Below are positions 25,447 through 34,181 of a stretch of 64,000 nt of DNA, in pieces; position 1 is the first letter of the stretch, and each line of letters starts with the position of its first letter. The DNA comes from Pseudomonas sp. GM84 (GTDB taxonomy: Bacteria > Pseudomonadota > Gammaproteobacteria > Pseudomonadales > Pseudomonadaceae), in NCBI RefSeq assembly GCF_000282535.1, contig NZ_AKJC01000305.1, positions 1 through 64,000 on the forward strand, read 5' to 3'. The notes beneath the pieces are model-generated. The model saw only the letters and a program-made list of their open reading frames with translations. It was not told where the DNA came from and ran no database searches. Both the position numbers and the translations under genes were made by a program.

Positions 25447-25528
25447 ACAGGCACCACACCAGGTGCTTGATATTTTAAACACCCCCAGCCTATGTTGTTG
25501 CCAGCTGATAACAACAAGGACAAGTGTC

Positions 25529-26872
25529 ATGACCAGCGCCGCCCAACGCCCCCTCGCCGAGTCCCTCAAGGGCATCGACCAGATCGAATGCATCACCCCC
25601 GACCTCAACGGCGTGCCCCGCGGCAAGGTGATGACCGCCGAAGGCTTCCTCGAAGGCCGCCGCCTGCAGATGGCCCGTGGCGTTCTGCTGCAGTGCATCA
25701 TGGGCGGCTACCCGCCGGCGCGCTTTTACGGCAGCGACGATGGCGACCTGGCGCTGGTGGCAGAGCCCGCGCAAATCCACCGCTTGCCGTGGAGCGAAGA
25801 GGGCCTGGCCCTGGCCATCTGCGATGCCGTCGAACTCGATGGCAGGCCTTCGGGGCTGTCCACCCGCGGCCAGCTCAAGGCGGTGATCGCTCGGTACGCG
25901 GCCCTTGGCCTGGCGCCGGTGGTGGCGACGGAGCTCGAGTTCTTCGTCTTCGCGCCCAACAGCGACCCGCAGCAACCGTTCCAGCCGCCGCTCGGCAAGG
26001 ACGGCCGCCGCGAGCTTGGCCACTCGGCCTTCAGCGTCAGCTCCAACAACGGCCTGCGCCCGTTCTTCCAGGAGGTCTACCAGTGCATGGCGGCACTGGG
26101 CCTGCCGCGCGATACCTTCATGCACGAGATGGGCGTCAGCCAGTTCGAGATCAACCTGCTGCATGGCGACCCGCTGCTGCTGGCCGACCAGACCTTCCTG
26201 TTCAAGCACCTGCTCAAGGAAGTGGCGCTCAAGCATGGCCTGATCGTGGTGTGCATGGCCAAGCCGCTGGCGCACACGCCCGGCAGTTCCATGCACATTC
26301 ACCAGAGCCTGGTCGATACGGCCAGCGGGCGAAATGTGTTCACCGACGAACACGGGCAAGCGACCGAGACCTTCCATCATTTCATTGGTGGCCTGCAGGC
26401 TTGCCTGGCCGATTTCACCGCGTTGTTCGCCCCCAACGTCAACTCGTACCAGCGCCTGTGCCATCCCTATGCCTCGCCGAACAATGCCTGCTGGTCCCAT
26501 GACAACCGTGCCGCGGGCTTGCGCATTCCGGCCAGCGCCCCGGTGGCGCGGCGCGTGGAGAACCGGCTGCCCGGCGCCGACGCCAACCCCTACCTGGCCA
26601 TTGCCGCCAGCCTGGCAGCTGGCCTGCACGGTATCGAGCAGCGCCTGCAGCCGGCACCGGCCATCCAGGGCGAGTTCGAGGTGCCCGAGAATCTGAGCCT
26701 GCCTTGCACGCTGCACGCCGCGCTGGAGCGGCTGAAGCGCAGCACACTGGCGCAGCAACTGTTCGGCAGCGAATTCATCGAAGGTTACGTGGCCAGCAAG
26801 ACACTGGAACTGTCCGACTTCTTCGACGAGATCACGCCTTGGGAGCGGCGAGTGCTGGCGGCACAAGCCTGA
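25529..26872 (+). CDS. Glutamine synthetase family protein, probable gamma-glutamylpolyamine synthetase
   Basis: 447-residue GlnA-like ligase. GS landmarks are present: VATELEFFVF (metal Glu), INLLHGDP, SSMHIHQSL (ATP/glutamate site), PNVNSYQRL, and ENRLPGADANPYLAIAA near the end. The shorter length and sequence flavour point to the PuuA/Pau group, which glutamylates putrescine or other amines, rather than true GlnA; the glutamine-synthetase adenylylation tyrosine region is not recognisable. ATG 25529 follows AAGGA; upstream codons run through the REP pair and are not coding. Substrate is uncertain, as pseudomonads carry several such paralogues. Confidence 0.82.
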   Translation: MTSAAQRPLAESLKGIDQIECITPDLNGVPRGKVMTAEGFLEGRRLQMARGVLLQCIMGGYPPARFYGSDDGDLALVAEPAQIHRLPWSEEGLALAICDAVELDGRPSGLSTRGQLKAVIARYAALGLAPVVATELEFFVFAPNSDPQQPFQPPLGKDGRRELGHSAFSVSSNNGLRPFFQEVYQCMAALGLPRDTFMHEMGVSQFEINLLHGDPLLLADQTFLFKHLLKEVALKHGLIVVCMAKPLAHTPGSSMHIHQSLVDTASGRNVFTDEHGQATETFHHFIGGLQACLADFTALFAPNVNSYQRLCHPYASPNNACWSHDNRAAGLRIPASAPVARRVENRLPGADANPYLAIAASLAAGLHGIEQRLQPAPAIQGEFEVPENLSLPCTLHAALERLKRSTLAQQLFGSEFIEGYVASKTLELSDFFDEITPWERRVLAAQA

Positions 26873-26999
26873 TCGCGACACGAGCGCTACTGGACGCGCC
26901 CCTGGCGAAGTATTTCGCCTTGGGGGGCCTGCGCCACGGCGCATTTGCTTTTATGCTTGCCAGGTCAACGCCACCTGACCAGGGAGCCCGAGGGGACGT

Positions 27000-28331
27000 A
27001 TGCGAAACATCTGGAAGCCCTTTCAGTCGCTGTATTTCGCTGCCTTGATGATGCTGATCGGCTCGGGCCTGCTCAGTACCTATCTGGCACTGCGCCTGGC
27101 GGCCGACCATGTCGACAGCCTGTGGGTCGGTGCGTTGATGGCGGCCAACTATTTCGGTCTTGCCGTAGGCGGCAAGGTCGGCCACCGGCTCATCGGGCGG
27201 GTAGGGCACATCCGCGCCTATGCCACCTGCGCCGGTATCGTCGGCGCGGCGGTGCTTGGCCATGGCCTGACCAGCTGGCTACCGGCCTGGGTCGGGCTGC
27301 GGATGATTGTCGGCCTGGGGATGATGTGCCAGTACATGGTCATCGAGAGCTGGCTCAACGAGCAGGCCGATGCCAAGCACCGTGGCGCGGTGTTCAGTGG
27401 CTACATGATCGCCTCCTACCTGGGGCTGGTGCTCGGCCAGTTGATCCTGGTGGTGCATCCGCAGCTGGGGCCTGAACTGTTGATGCTGGTCGCCATGTGC
27501 TTTGCCCTGTGCCTGGTGCCGGTGGCGATGACCCGGCGCATCCACCCGGCACCGTTGCGCCCGGCACCGATGGAGCCGAAGTTCTTCATCAAGCGGGTGC
27601 CGCAGTCGCTCAGTACGGTGCTGGGTTCGGGGTTGATCGTCGGTTCGTTCTACGGCCTGGCGCCGCTGTATGCCTCCAGCCAAGGGTTGACCACCGAGCA
27701 GATCGGTCTGTTCATGGGCTGCTGCATCTTCGCCGGCCTGGTGGTGCAGTGGCCGCTGGGCTGGCTGTCCGATCGCTACGACCGGGCCGTGCTGATCCGC
27801 AGTGTGGCGGTGGGCCTGGCGCTGGTCTCGGCACCGCTGGCATTCCTGCCCAGCGTGCCGCTGGAGTTGCTGTTCGGCATGGGCTTTGTGGTCTCGTTGC
27901 TGCAGTTCTGCCTGTATCCGCTGGCGGTGGCGTTTTCCAATGACCATGTGGAAAGCGAGCGACGGGTTTCGCTGACCGCCATGTTGCTGGTGACCTATGG
28001 CGTGGGCGCCTGTATCGGGCCGCTGGCGGCAGGGGTGTTGATGAAGGTGCTGGGCGCGCAGATGCTCTATGCCTTTTTCGCGTTCTTCGCCCTGGTGCTG
28101 GTGTGGCGCATTCGGCCGAAGGCGGTTACCGGGCTTCACCAGGTGCAGGACGCGCCACTGGGGCACGTGGCGATGCCGGCGGCGGGTTCGCCTTTGTCGG
28201 CAGCGCTTGACCCTCGGGTGGATGAGCAGACCGTGCAGGATGTGATGCAGACACCGGTGGCGGCCGAAGATACCGAGGTGGAAGAGAAGGGCGAACCCGC
28301 TGAGGCGGGAGAAGTCAGCAAGACGGTTTGA
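27000..28331 (+). CDS. MFS transporter (YcaD-like)
   Basis: 443-residue major facilitator with about 12 predicted membrane segments between residues 8 and 375 and a hydrophilic acidic C-terminal tail (about 380-443, rich in Glu, Ala, Pro and Val). GKVGHRLIGRVGHIRAY between segments 2 and 3 and WLSDRYDRAVLIR in the second half are the usual MFS loop motifs. The closest resemblance is to the YcaD group of unknown substrate. The start at 27000 follows GAGGGGA. It lies 127 bases after the synthetase-like gene and may or may not be cotranscribed with it. Confidence 0.85.
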   Translation: MRNIWKPFQSLYFAALMMLIGSGLLSTYLALRLAADHVDSLWVGALMAANYFGLAVGGKVGHRLIGRVGHIRAYATCAGIVGAAVLGHGLTSWLPAWVGLRMIVGLGMMCQYMVIESWLNEQADAKHRGAVFSGYMIASYLGLVLGQLILVVHPQLGPELLMLVAMCFALCLVPVAMTRRIHPAPLRPAPMEPKFFIKRVPQSLSTVLGSGLIVGSFYGLAPLYASSQGLTTEQIGLFMGCCIFAGLVVQWPLGWLSDRYDRAVLIRSVAVGLALVSAPLAFLPSVPLELLFGMGFVVSLLQFCLYPLAVAFSNDHVESERRVSLTAMLLVTYGVGACIGPLAAGVLMKVLGAQMLYAFFAFFALVLVWRIRPKAVTGLHQVQDAPLGHVAMPAAGSPLSAALDPRVDEQTVQDVMQTPVAAEDTEVEEKGEPAEAGEVSKTV

Positions 28332-28348
28332 GGCGTGTACTGGCTTTA

Positions 28349-28449
28349 CCGGCCTCTTCGCGGGGCAAGCCCGCTCCCACAGTTACTGTGCAGTTCTCGA
28401 AGCCAGGTATGCTCCTGTGGGAGCGGGCTTGCCCCGCGAAGAGGCCGGT
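28349..28449. repeat. Inverted pair of REP elements (GCGGGGCAAGCCCGC type)
   Basis: Two inverted copies, about 28349-28381 and 28415-28449, between the convergent MFS gene and flgZ. The loop sequence is GGGGCAAGCCCG in both copies. Confidence 0.85.
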
Positions 28450-28469
28450 ACAGGAAGCGTACAAACAAG

Positions 28470-28497
28470 AACGCCACCCAATGGGTGGCGTTTTTTT
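28470..28497. terminator. Shared terminator between MFS gene and flgMNZ
   Basis: AACGCCACCC-AAT-GGGTGGCGTTTTTTT; strong T-run on the plus strand. It also lies 16 bases beyond the flgZ stop on the minus strand. Confidence 0.85.
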
Positions 28498-28512
28498 ACA
28501 TCCAGCAGCCGA

Positions 28513-29256
28513 TCAATAATCGTCTTTATCGAACCGCCGCGCTTCACGCTGCAGCTGGTACACGAAGCTCTCGATCTTGCGTTGCGCCTGGCCGCTGAGG
28601 TTGTGAAAACGCACGCCAGCGAAGGTGGTGTTGATGCGCTCTTCATAATGCAGGTGACGCAACTCGACCATGCAGTCCACCAGGCCCAGCGGGTTACCCG
28701 CCTTGAAACGCTCGTACACCTGGCCCAGCTGCAGGCGTTCTTCGACATTGCCGTCGAAGCGCAGTTTGCAGCCGGTGGCGGAGATGTCCAGCAGCTTGCC
28801 GCGCAGGGCGCCGTTGCCCTTGAGGTGACTGCCGTCGAGAATGATGTCGACCAGTTGCGACAGCTTCAGCGCAGCGCGGAAAGCATTGCGGCGCTGGTGG
28901 TAGGTCACTTCTTCCGGCAGGGCGCCACGGTACGAGCGGTGGCCGTCGACTTCGGTGATCTTCAGTTCGTGGTTGCATTCCCAGGCGATGCGCACGCCAT
29001 CGTGGAAGCCTTCGACACGGAACGCTTCACCGTTCTCGATGAATTTTTCACCATCGCGCGGAATCATTTCGTCCAGCGCCAGGGTGTTGCTCTCGCGGTC
29101 CACGTGTACCACATAGCTCTGGAACCGCTGGCTGCGCTCGTGGAAGGTGATGATCAAGGGATCATGGCTCTCCTGCAACTGGCGCAGGTTGGCGGCAATC
29201 TCCAGAGGAGTGTTCAGCACCTTGGGCGGCTGCGGAGCATCGGTTTCATTGAACAC
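28513..29256 (-). CDS. flgZ: Flagellar brake protein FlgZ (YcgR-type PilZ c-di-GMP receptor)
   Basis: 247 residues: N-terminal YcgR domain (about 15-115) and PilZ domain (about 118-240). Both c-di-GMP motifs are intact, R123xxxR127 in QRRNAFR and D157xSxxG162 in DISATG. When bound to c-di-GMP, YcgR-type proteins slow flagellar motors or alter motor switching. It is third in flgM-flgN-flgZ, 81 bases after flgN, so it is expected to follow sigma-28 control. Confidence 0.94.
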   Translation of the reverse strand: MFNETDAPQPPKVLNTPLEIAANLRQLQESHDPLIITFHERSQRFQSYVVHVDRESNTLALDEMIPRDGEKFIENGEAFRVEGFHDGVRIAWECNHELKITEVDGHRSYRGALPEEVTYHQRRNAFRAALKLSQLVDIILDGSHLKGNGALRGKLLDISATGCKLRFDGNVEERLQLGQVYERFKAGNPLGLVDCMVELRHLHYEERINTTFAGVRFHNLSGQAQRKIESFVYQLQREARRFDKDDY

Positions 29257-29337
29257 GGGTTATCAATCTCCAGGCAAAAACGACACACGCAAGTAACGGC
29301 ATTTTGCCAGTATGTCCTGTGCCTTGAATAGGAATAA

Positions 29338-29805
29338 TCAAACTTGGCTGAGCGCCCGGGGCTTGGCCAGTGGCGAGGTGGCGCCACGGTTGTCGTAGAG
29401 CGACGGAGAATCGCCGCCCATGAGGATTCTGACCTGGTTGGCCGTGACGTGCTGTTGCACCTGGATGATCCGGCCATTGGTCTCGTTGACCTTCTGGCAG
29501 GCATCCATCAGCTGGGTGAGCACATTGAGCTGTTGCATGATCACGTCGCCGTTTGGCGACTGCGCGGCCACTGCTTGCACCCCGGCGCGATCTGCGCTGA
29601 GGCCGAGGCTGGCGAGCAGGTTGTTGCGGCGCAGGCCTTGCTGCTCGAGCAGAACGATCAGCGACTGCTTGCGGGCGAGGATGCCTTCCAGCGGCGCCAG
29701 GTCACGACTGTGCAGGGCCACGGCCTCTTTTTGCAGGAGGTCGAGCAGTTCCTGGGTCGGGGCGAGGTCGTCTTCGATCAGTTGCAGCAAAGTGATGTCG
29801 TGCAT
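29338..29805 (-). CDS. flgN: Flagellar export chaperone FlgN
   Basis: 155-residue helical chaperone that escorts the hook-junction proteins FlgK and FlgL to the export gate. FlgN family features: N-terminal LLQLIEDDLAPTQELLDLLQKEAVAL helix, ILARKQSLIVLLEQQGLRR, and a C-terminal region around NVLTQLMDACQKVNETNGRIIQ. Located 49 bases after flgM. Confidence 0.93.
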   Translation of the reverse strand: MHDITLLQLIEDDLAPTQELLDLLQKEAVALHSRDLAPLEGILARKQSLIVLLEQQGLRRNNLLASLGLSADRAGVQAVAAQSPNGDVIMQQLNVLTQLMDACQKVNETNGRIIQVQQHVTANQVRILMGGDSPSLYDNRGATSPLAKPRALSQV

Positions 29806-29854
29806 GGCTAACTCTTGGCTTTTATAGCGTCCGTGAAGTCAGCGCGCCGAACGG

Positions 29855-30163
29855 TCAGCGCTGAGCTTCGAAATCGAGCAGTTTGCTGGCGACCCGGCCG
29901 GCATCGACCTTGTAGCTGCCATCGGCGATCGCCTGCTTCAACTGCGCCACGCGGGCACTGTCGACAACGGGCTGGTCGCGCAGCTTGTCGCTGATCTTCT
30001 GCAACTGCTGGGCCTCTTGACTGAGGTGTACCGCTTCTCCGCTGGCGCTTTTCGGCGCTTCGACCGGCTCGCCCGCCTTGTCGGCAGTGCCCGGCGCGGC
30101 ATTGCCGCGAACGCCGCCGGTGACCGACGGAGAGTTATTCAAACGACTGAAGTCGATGACCAT
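29855..30163 (-). CDS. flgM: Anti-sigma-28 factor FlgM
   Basis: 102-residue small, largely unstructured protein that holds FliA (sigma-28) inactive until exported through the finished hook. Conserved VIDFSRLNN at the start, and the C-terminal FliA-binding part (about 60-102: [44 protein letters not shown]) are visible. Preceded by a good sigma-28 promoter, giving the expected feedback loop. Confidence 0.95.
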   Translation of the reverse strand: MVIDFSRLNNSPSVTGGVRGNAAPGTADKAGEPVEAPKSASGEAVHLSQEAQQLQKISDKLRDQPVVDSARVAQLKQAIADGSYKVDAGRVASKLLDFEAQR

Positions 30164-30199
30164 GATCAGAAACCTCTGGGTATTTGGACGCTTGCCTTG

Positions 30200-30226
30200 T
30201 TTTCGGCCAACCCGAATAAAACTTTA
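30200..30226 (-). promoter_or_regulatory. Sigma-28 (FliA) promoter of flgMNZ
   Basis: On the minus strand TAAA, 15 bases, GCCGAAAA: 11 of 12 positions match the consensus TAAA-N15-GCCGATAA. The start would be near 30190, about 27 bases before flgM. Confidence 0.8.
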
Positions 30227-30313
30227 GGCACAAATGCACAGCCGCCTGTCGGCAAGCCCGTGTACCCGTTTCCGACACAGTTTAGGAAAACCGCCCGCGC
30301 ATCGCCAGCCCAT

Positions 30314-31066
30314 TTACATGGCCACCTCGACCTGGCCGGGGCCGGTGACACGTGCTTTGACCACCCGTTTCGAATTGAGATTGCGCACCCGAATCTGCTC
30401 GCCCTGGCCACCCTTGGCCAGCGCCTCGCCCGGCATGCGCACGCTGAGGCTGCCGCTGTGGGCGGTGATGACCACGTGATCGCCCTTGCGCACCACCTCG
30501 GCCTGCTCCAGGTGCTGTGGGGTGAGCACCTGGTCGATCACCGTGGAGCGCACCATCTTCATGCCCACCGCCTGGTCGAGGTCGTTGAGAAAGCCCTGGG
30601 TCAAGGTGCCCACATCGCGCTCGCGCAGGGCCACGTCGCCTTCGCCAATCACGTTGTCACGCTTGAGCGGGCGGGTAACCACAACCACATCGCGAAACAG
30701 CCGCACCGTCGCCGGTACGAACAGTGTCCAGGGTGCGCCGCCATCGCAACGCACTCGCACGGTCACTCGGCCCACCGGTTGCGACGGGCTTTCCAGCGAG
30801 GCGTCCAGCTGCTGGCTGCACAGCGGCATGCGCAGGCGAGGGTCGAGCGGGCTGACCTGGATTTCGTAGCGTCCGGCCGTCTGGGTGGTGGCCAGGTAAT
30901 CCTCGACGGCGAATTCAAGAAACCCTTGGGTGACGCCGATAAGCTGTTCAGGCAAGGTAACCGCGTCCGCCAGCGTGCGAACGCCGGGTGCCAGCAGGCA
31001 CAATGCGGCCAGCGCAGCGCTCAGTAGCGGCGTCAGTCGTCGGAAAATTGTCGTTTTCATGTACAT
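30314..31066 (-). CDS. flgA: Flagellar P-ring assembly chaperone FlgA
   Basis: About 250 residues, periplasmic, with a Sec signal peptide (MKTTIFRRLTPLLSAALAALCLLAPGVRTLA). Helps FlgI assemble into the P ring. SAF domain features follow in the C-terminal half: RPLKRDNVIGEGDVALRERDV, LTPQHLEQAEVVRKGDHVVITA, ending AKGGQGEQIRVRNLNSKRVVKARVTGPGQVEV. Starts at 31066 or 31060 are both possible; the sigma-54 box places the transcript start only a few bases upstream, and no ribosome site is visible. Confidence 0.93.
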   Translation of the reverse strand: MYMKTTIFRRLTPLLSAALAALCLLAPGVRTLADAVTLPEQLIGVTQGFLEFAVEDYLATTQTAGRYEIQVSPLDPRLRMPLCSQQLDASLESPSQPVGRVTVRVRCDGGAPWTLFVPATVRLFRDVVVVTRPLKRDNVIGEGDVALRERDVGTLTQGFLNDLDQAVGMKMVRSTVIDQVLTPQHLEQAEVVRKGDHVVITAHSGSLSVRMPGEALAKGGQGEQIRVRNLNSKRVVKARVTGPGQVEVAM

Positions 31067-31078
31067 GGCGCTCAAAAA

Positions 31079-31094
31079 AGCAAAGCCCGTGCCG
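31079..31094 (-). promoter_or_regulatory. Sigma-54 promoter of flgA
   Basis: On the minus strand CGGCACGGGCTTTGCT matches TGGCACG-N4-TTGCW at all but the first base, with the required 10 bases between GG and GC. Predicted start near 31068. Confidence 0.8.
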
Positions 31095-31144
31095 ACTCGC
31101 TGATCGAGTCGCTACCAACAGGCAGAAAACAGAAGGAGTCAGGC

Positions 31145-32074
31145 ATGGCGGGGGTAATGGATTCAGTCAACCAGCGCACTCAGCTGGTTGGGCAGAATCG
31201 CCTGGAATTGCTGTTGTTCCGCCTTAATGGCCAGCAGCTCTACGGCATCAACGTGTTCAAGGTTCGCGAAGTGCTGCAGTGCCCGGCTTTGACCGTGCTG
31301 CCCAAATCGCACCCGGTGGTGCGCGGCGTGGCCAACATTCGCGGGGCGACCATTCCGATCCTTGACCTGTCGATGGCCACCGGCCTGCCAGGGCTGCAGG
31401 AAGAAACGCGCAACAGTTTCGTGATCATCACCGAGTACAACACCAAGACCCAGGGCTTTCTGGTGCATTCGGTCGAGCGCATCGTCAACATGAACTGGGA
31501 AGAGATCCATCCGCCACCCAAGGGCACCGGCCGCGACCACTACCTGACGGCGGTCACCCGGGTGGACAACCGCATGGTCGAGATCATCGACGTGGAGAAG
31601 GTGCTGGCCGAGGTGGCGCCGTCTTCCGAGCAGGTGTCCGCGGGTGTGGTGGATGCCGAGGTGCAGGACAAGGCTGTGCTGTTGCGGGTGCTGACCGTTG
31701 ACGATTCGTCGGTGGCACGCAAGCAGGTCAGCCGCTGCCTGCAGACGGTGGGCGTGGAAGTGGTGGCGCTCAACGACGGTCGCCAGGCACTGAACTACCT
31801 GCGCAAGCTGGTGGAGGAGGGTAAACGGCCGGAAGAAGAGTTCCTGATGATGATCTCGGACATTGAAATGCCAGAAATGGACGGCTATACGCTGACCGCG
31901 GAGATCCGCAACGATCCGCGCATGCAAAAATTGCACATCTGCCTGCATACTTCCCTGTCCGGGGTATTCAACCAGGCGATGGTCAAGAAGGTCGGTGCCG
32001 ATGACTTCCTGGCCAAGTTCAAGCCGGACGACCTGGCCCAACGCGTGGTCGACCGGATCAAGGCGGCGCATTGA
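31145..32074 (+). CDS. cheV: Chemotaxis coupling protein CheV
   Basis: 309 residues: a CheW-like domain (about 15-160) joined to a CheY-type receiver domain (about 180-305). Receiver residues D186-D187 (TVDDSS), phospho-acceptor D239 (ISDIEMPEMDGY), T/S at LHTSLSG and K at AKFKPDD are intact. CheV couples chemoreceptors to CheA and its phosphorylation tunes adaptation. ATG 31145 follows GAAGGAG. It lies 51 bases ahead of cheR; a weak TCAA-N15-GCCGACTC sigma-28-like match (31072-31098) overlaps the flgA promoter on the other strand. Confidence 0.95.
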   Translation: MAGVMDSVNQRTQLVGQNRLELLLFRLNGQQLYGINVFKVREVLQCPALTVLPKSHPVVRGVANIRGATIPILDLSMATGLPGLQEETRNSFVIITEYNTKTQGFLVHSVERIVNMNWEEIHPPPKGTGRDHYLTAVTRVDNRMVEIIDVEKVLAEVAPSSEQVSAGVVDAEVQDKAVLLRVLTVDDSSVARKQVSRCLQTVGVEVVALNDGRQALNYLRKLVEEGKRPEEEFLMMISDIEMPEMDGYTLTAEIRNDPRMQKLHICLHTSLSGVFNQAMVKKVGADDFLAKFKPDDLAQRVVDRIKAAH

Positions 32075-32125
32075 AGCAGCCGGGGGCGCGCTCCCGGCAC
32101 CAGAGATTGAAAAGAGGCGGCAGTA

Positions 32126-32953
32126 GTGTCTACGGGTAATTTGGAGTTCGAACAGTTCCGGGTCTTCCTGGAGAAAGCCTGTGGCATCCTGTTGGGGGAG
32201 AATAAGCAGTACCTGGTTTCCAGCCGTCTCAACAAGCTGATGGAGCAACAGGGCATCAAGAGCCTGGGTGAGCTGGTGCAGCGCATCCAGACCCAGCCGC
32301 GCGGCGGCCTGCGCGAGCAGGTGGTCGACGCCATGACCACCAACGAGACCCTGTGGTTTCGCGACAGCTACCCGTTTGAAGTTTTGAAGAACAAGGTCAT
32401 CCCCGAGTTCATCAGGAACAACCCCGGCCAGCGCCTGCGCATGTGGTCGGCGGCCTGCTCGTCGGGCCAGGAACCGTACTCCATTTCGATGGCCATCGAT
32501 GAGTTCGAGCGCAGCAACCTGGGCCAGTTGAAGATGGGCGCGCAGATCGTCGCTACCGATCTCTCCGGGTCGATGTTGAACAACTGCAAGACCGGTGAGT
32601 ACGACAGCCTGGCGATTGCCCGCGGCTTGTCCCAGGAGCGCCTGCAGCGCTACTTCGACCCCAAGGGGCCGGGGCGCTGGGCGGTGAAGCCGGCGATTCG
32701 CAGCCGGGTCGAGTTCCGCTCGTTCAACCTGCTCGACAGCTACGCGGCCTTGGGCAAGTTCGACATCGTGTTCTGCCGCAATGTGCTGATCTACTTCTCG
32801 GCGCAGGTGAAGAAGGACATTCTGTTGCGGATTCACAGCACGCTGAAACCGGGGGGGTATCTGTTCCTCGGGGCGTCCGAGGCGCTCAATGGGTTGCCGG
32901 ACCATTACCAGATGGTGCAGTGCAGCCCCGGGATCATCTACCAGGCCAAGTAA
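32126..32953 (+). CDS. cheR: Chemoreceptor methyltransferase CheR
   Basis: 275-residue SAM-dependent methyltransferase that methylates glutamates of chemoreceptors. N-terminal helical domain (about 5-70) with NKQYLVSSRLNKLM; catalytic domain with TTNETLWFRDSYPFE, the SAM motif MWSAACSSGQEPYSI and IVFCRNVLIYFS. The GTG start at 32126 is supported by AGAGG 9 bases upstream. Cotranscribed with cheV. Confidence 0.95.
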   Translation: MSTGNLEFEQFRVFLEKACGILLGENKQYLVSSRLNKLMEQQGIKSLGELVQRIQTQPRGGLREQVVDAMTTNETLWFRDSYPFEVLKNKVIPEFIRNNPGQRLRMWSAACSSGQEPYSISMAIDEFERSNLGQLKMGAQIVATDLSGSMLNNCKTGEYDSLAIARGLSQERLQRYFDPKGPGRWAVKPAIRSRVEFRSFNLLDSYAALGKFDIVFCRNVLIYFSAQVKKDILLRIHSTLKPGGYLFLGASEALNGLPDHYQMVQCSPGIIYQAK

Positions 32954-32957
32954 GCCA

Positions 32958-32989
32958 AGAGGCCGGCAACGAAAGTTGCCGGCCTTTTT
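32958..32989 (+). terminator. Terminator of cheVR
   Basis: AGGCCGGCAAC-GAAA-GTTGCCGGCC then TTTTTG: strong stem with a tetraloop and T-run just after cheR. Confidence 0.9.
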
Positions 32990-33003
32990 GTTGTCTGCAC
33001 TGG

Positions 33004-33078
33004 CCTCATCGCCGGCAAGCCGGCTCCCACAGAAAACCCCCGCTGAGTTTGTGTGGGAGCCGGCTTGCCGGCGATGGG
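33004..33078. repeat. Inverted pair of REP elements (GCCGGCAAGCCGGC type)
   Basis: Inverted copies at about 33004-33032 and 33051-33078, between the cheVR terminator and the flgB promoter; the only ones separating two co-directional flagellar operons. Confidence 0.85.
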
Positions 33079-33245
33079 TTGCGAAGCGGCCCCATTCCAG
33101 TTGACGTCAATTTTTTGTTTTGCCGCTTTTGCCACCCGCCAATTGCCGCTTTCCCATGGCCAGGCGGAAGCACTTTGCCGCTTTTCTGGCATGCCCCTCG
33201 CTCACACCGCCCTCACAGCCCAGCATTCACGGGCATTCAAAACCT

Positions 33246-33261
33246 TGGCACAGCCCTTGCT
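33246..33261 (+). promoter_or_regulatory. Sigma-54 promoter of flgBCDE
   Basis: TGGCACAGCCCTTGCT matches TGGCACG-N4-TTGCW with one change and correct GG-GC spacing. The predicted start is near 33272, 38 bases before flgB. Confidence 0.85.
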
Positions 33262-33309
33262 ATAGCTTCGCCAACGACATTCCGGTCAACCTTCGAAGGT
33301 TTCCCCGAC

Positions 33310-33720
33310 ATGAGCATCAGTTTCGACAAGGCACTTGGTATCCACGAAAAAGCCCTGGGCTTTCGCGCCCAGCGTGCCGAGGTACTGGCCAACAACATCG
33401 CCAACGCCGACACGCCCAACTACAAGGCGCGTGACATGGACTTCTCCTCGGTGCTCGCCGCCGAAAGCCAGAAGCAGCAAAGCGGTGGCCGCTTCGCCAT
33501 GGACCGTACCAACAGCCGCCACATCGAGGCCGAAGGCCTGGCGATGAACGACGAAACCCTGCAGTACCGCACCCCGACCCAGCCGTCGATCGACCAGAAC
33601 ACCGTGGACGCGCACATCGAGCAATCGAACTACACCGAAAACGCCATCGGTTTCCAGGCCAGCTTCACCTTGCTCAACAGTAAATTCAAAGGGCTGGTTT
33701 CGGCCCTGCGCGGAGAATAA
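33310..33720 (+). CDS. flgB: Flagellar proximal rod protein FlgB
   Basis: 136-residue rod subunit exported by the flagellar type III system. The rod-family N-terminal signature RAEVLANNIANADTPNYKARD is at about 23-43, and the C-terminal amphipathic helix (about 112-136) packs with it. The ATG at 33310 fits the family start; the frame is open upstream across the REP region but is not coding there. First gene of flgBCDE. Confidence 0.95.
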   Translation: MSISFDKALGIHEKALGFRAQRAEVLANNIANADTPNYKARDMDFSSVLAAESQKQQSGGRFAMDRTNSRHIEAEGLAMNDETLQYRTPTQPSIDQNTVDAHIEQSNYTENAIGFQASFTLLNSKFKGLVSALRGE

Positions 33721-33722
33721 GC

Positions 33723-34166
33723 ATGTCACTTGCCAGTGTCTTCAACATCGCCGGTAGCGGCATGAGTGCGCAGAACACCCGCCTCAATACCGTGGCCTCC
33801 AACATCGCCAACGCCGAGACCGTGTCGTCGAGCATCGACCAGACCTATCGCGCCCGTCACCCGGTGTTCGCCACCACCTTCCAGGACGCCCAGGCGGGCA
33901 GCAGCCAGTCGCTGTTCGAAGACCAGGGCGAGGCCGGGCAGGGCGTGCAGGTCAAGGGCATCGTCGAAGACCAGAGCAACCTCGAGGCGCGCTACGAGCC
34001 GAACCATCCGGCGGCGAACAAGGACGGCTACGTCTACTACCCGAACGTCAACGTGGTCGAGGAGATGGCCGACATGATCTCCGCCAGCCGCGCGTTCCAG
34101 ACCAACGCCGAGCTGATGAACACCGCCAAGAACATGATGCAGAAAGTCCTGACCCTGGGTCAGTGA
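33723..34166 (+). CDS. flgC: Flagellar proximal rod protein FlgC
   Basis: 147-residue rod subunit. N-terminal signature AGSGMSAQNTRLNTVASNIANAETV; C-terminal VVEEMADMISASRAFQTNAELMNTAKNMMQKVLTLGQ forms the coiled-coil partner helix. Starts two bases after the flgB stop. Confidence 0.95.
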   Translation: MSLASVFNIAGSGMSAQNTRLNTVASNIANAETVSSSIDQTYRARHPVFATTFQDAQAGSSQSLFEDQGEAGQGVQVKGIVEDQSNLEARYEPNHPAANKDGYVYYPNVNVVEEMADMISASRAFQTNAELMNTAKNMMQKVLTLGQ

Positions 34167-34181
34167 TAAGGAATCCAGACC

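Noticed and set aside
30200-30420. REP-like palindromes around the flgM-flgA gap (GGCAAGCCCG)
   Set aside because: Only a short core match without the TCCCACAG tail or second stem, so not a REP element.
31072-31098. Sigma-28 promoter for cheV (TCAA-N15-GCCGACTC)
   Set aside because: Only the first part of the -10 element fits, and the same bases form a much better sigma-54 box for flgA on the other strand. Mentioned in the cheV entry but not called as a feature.
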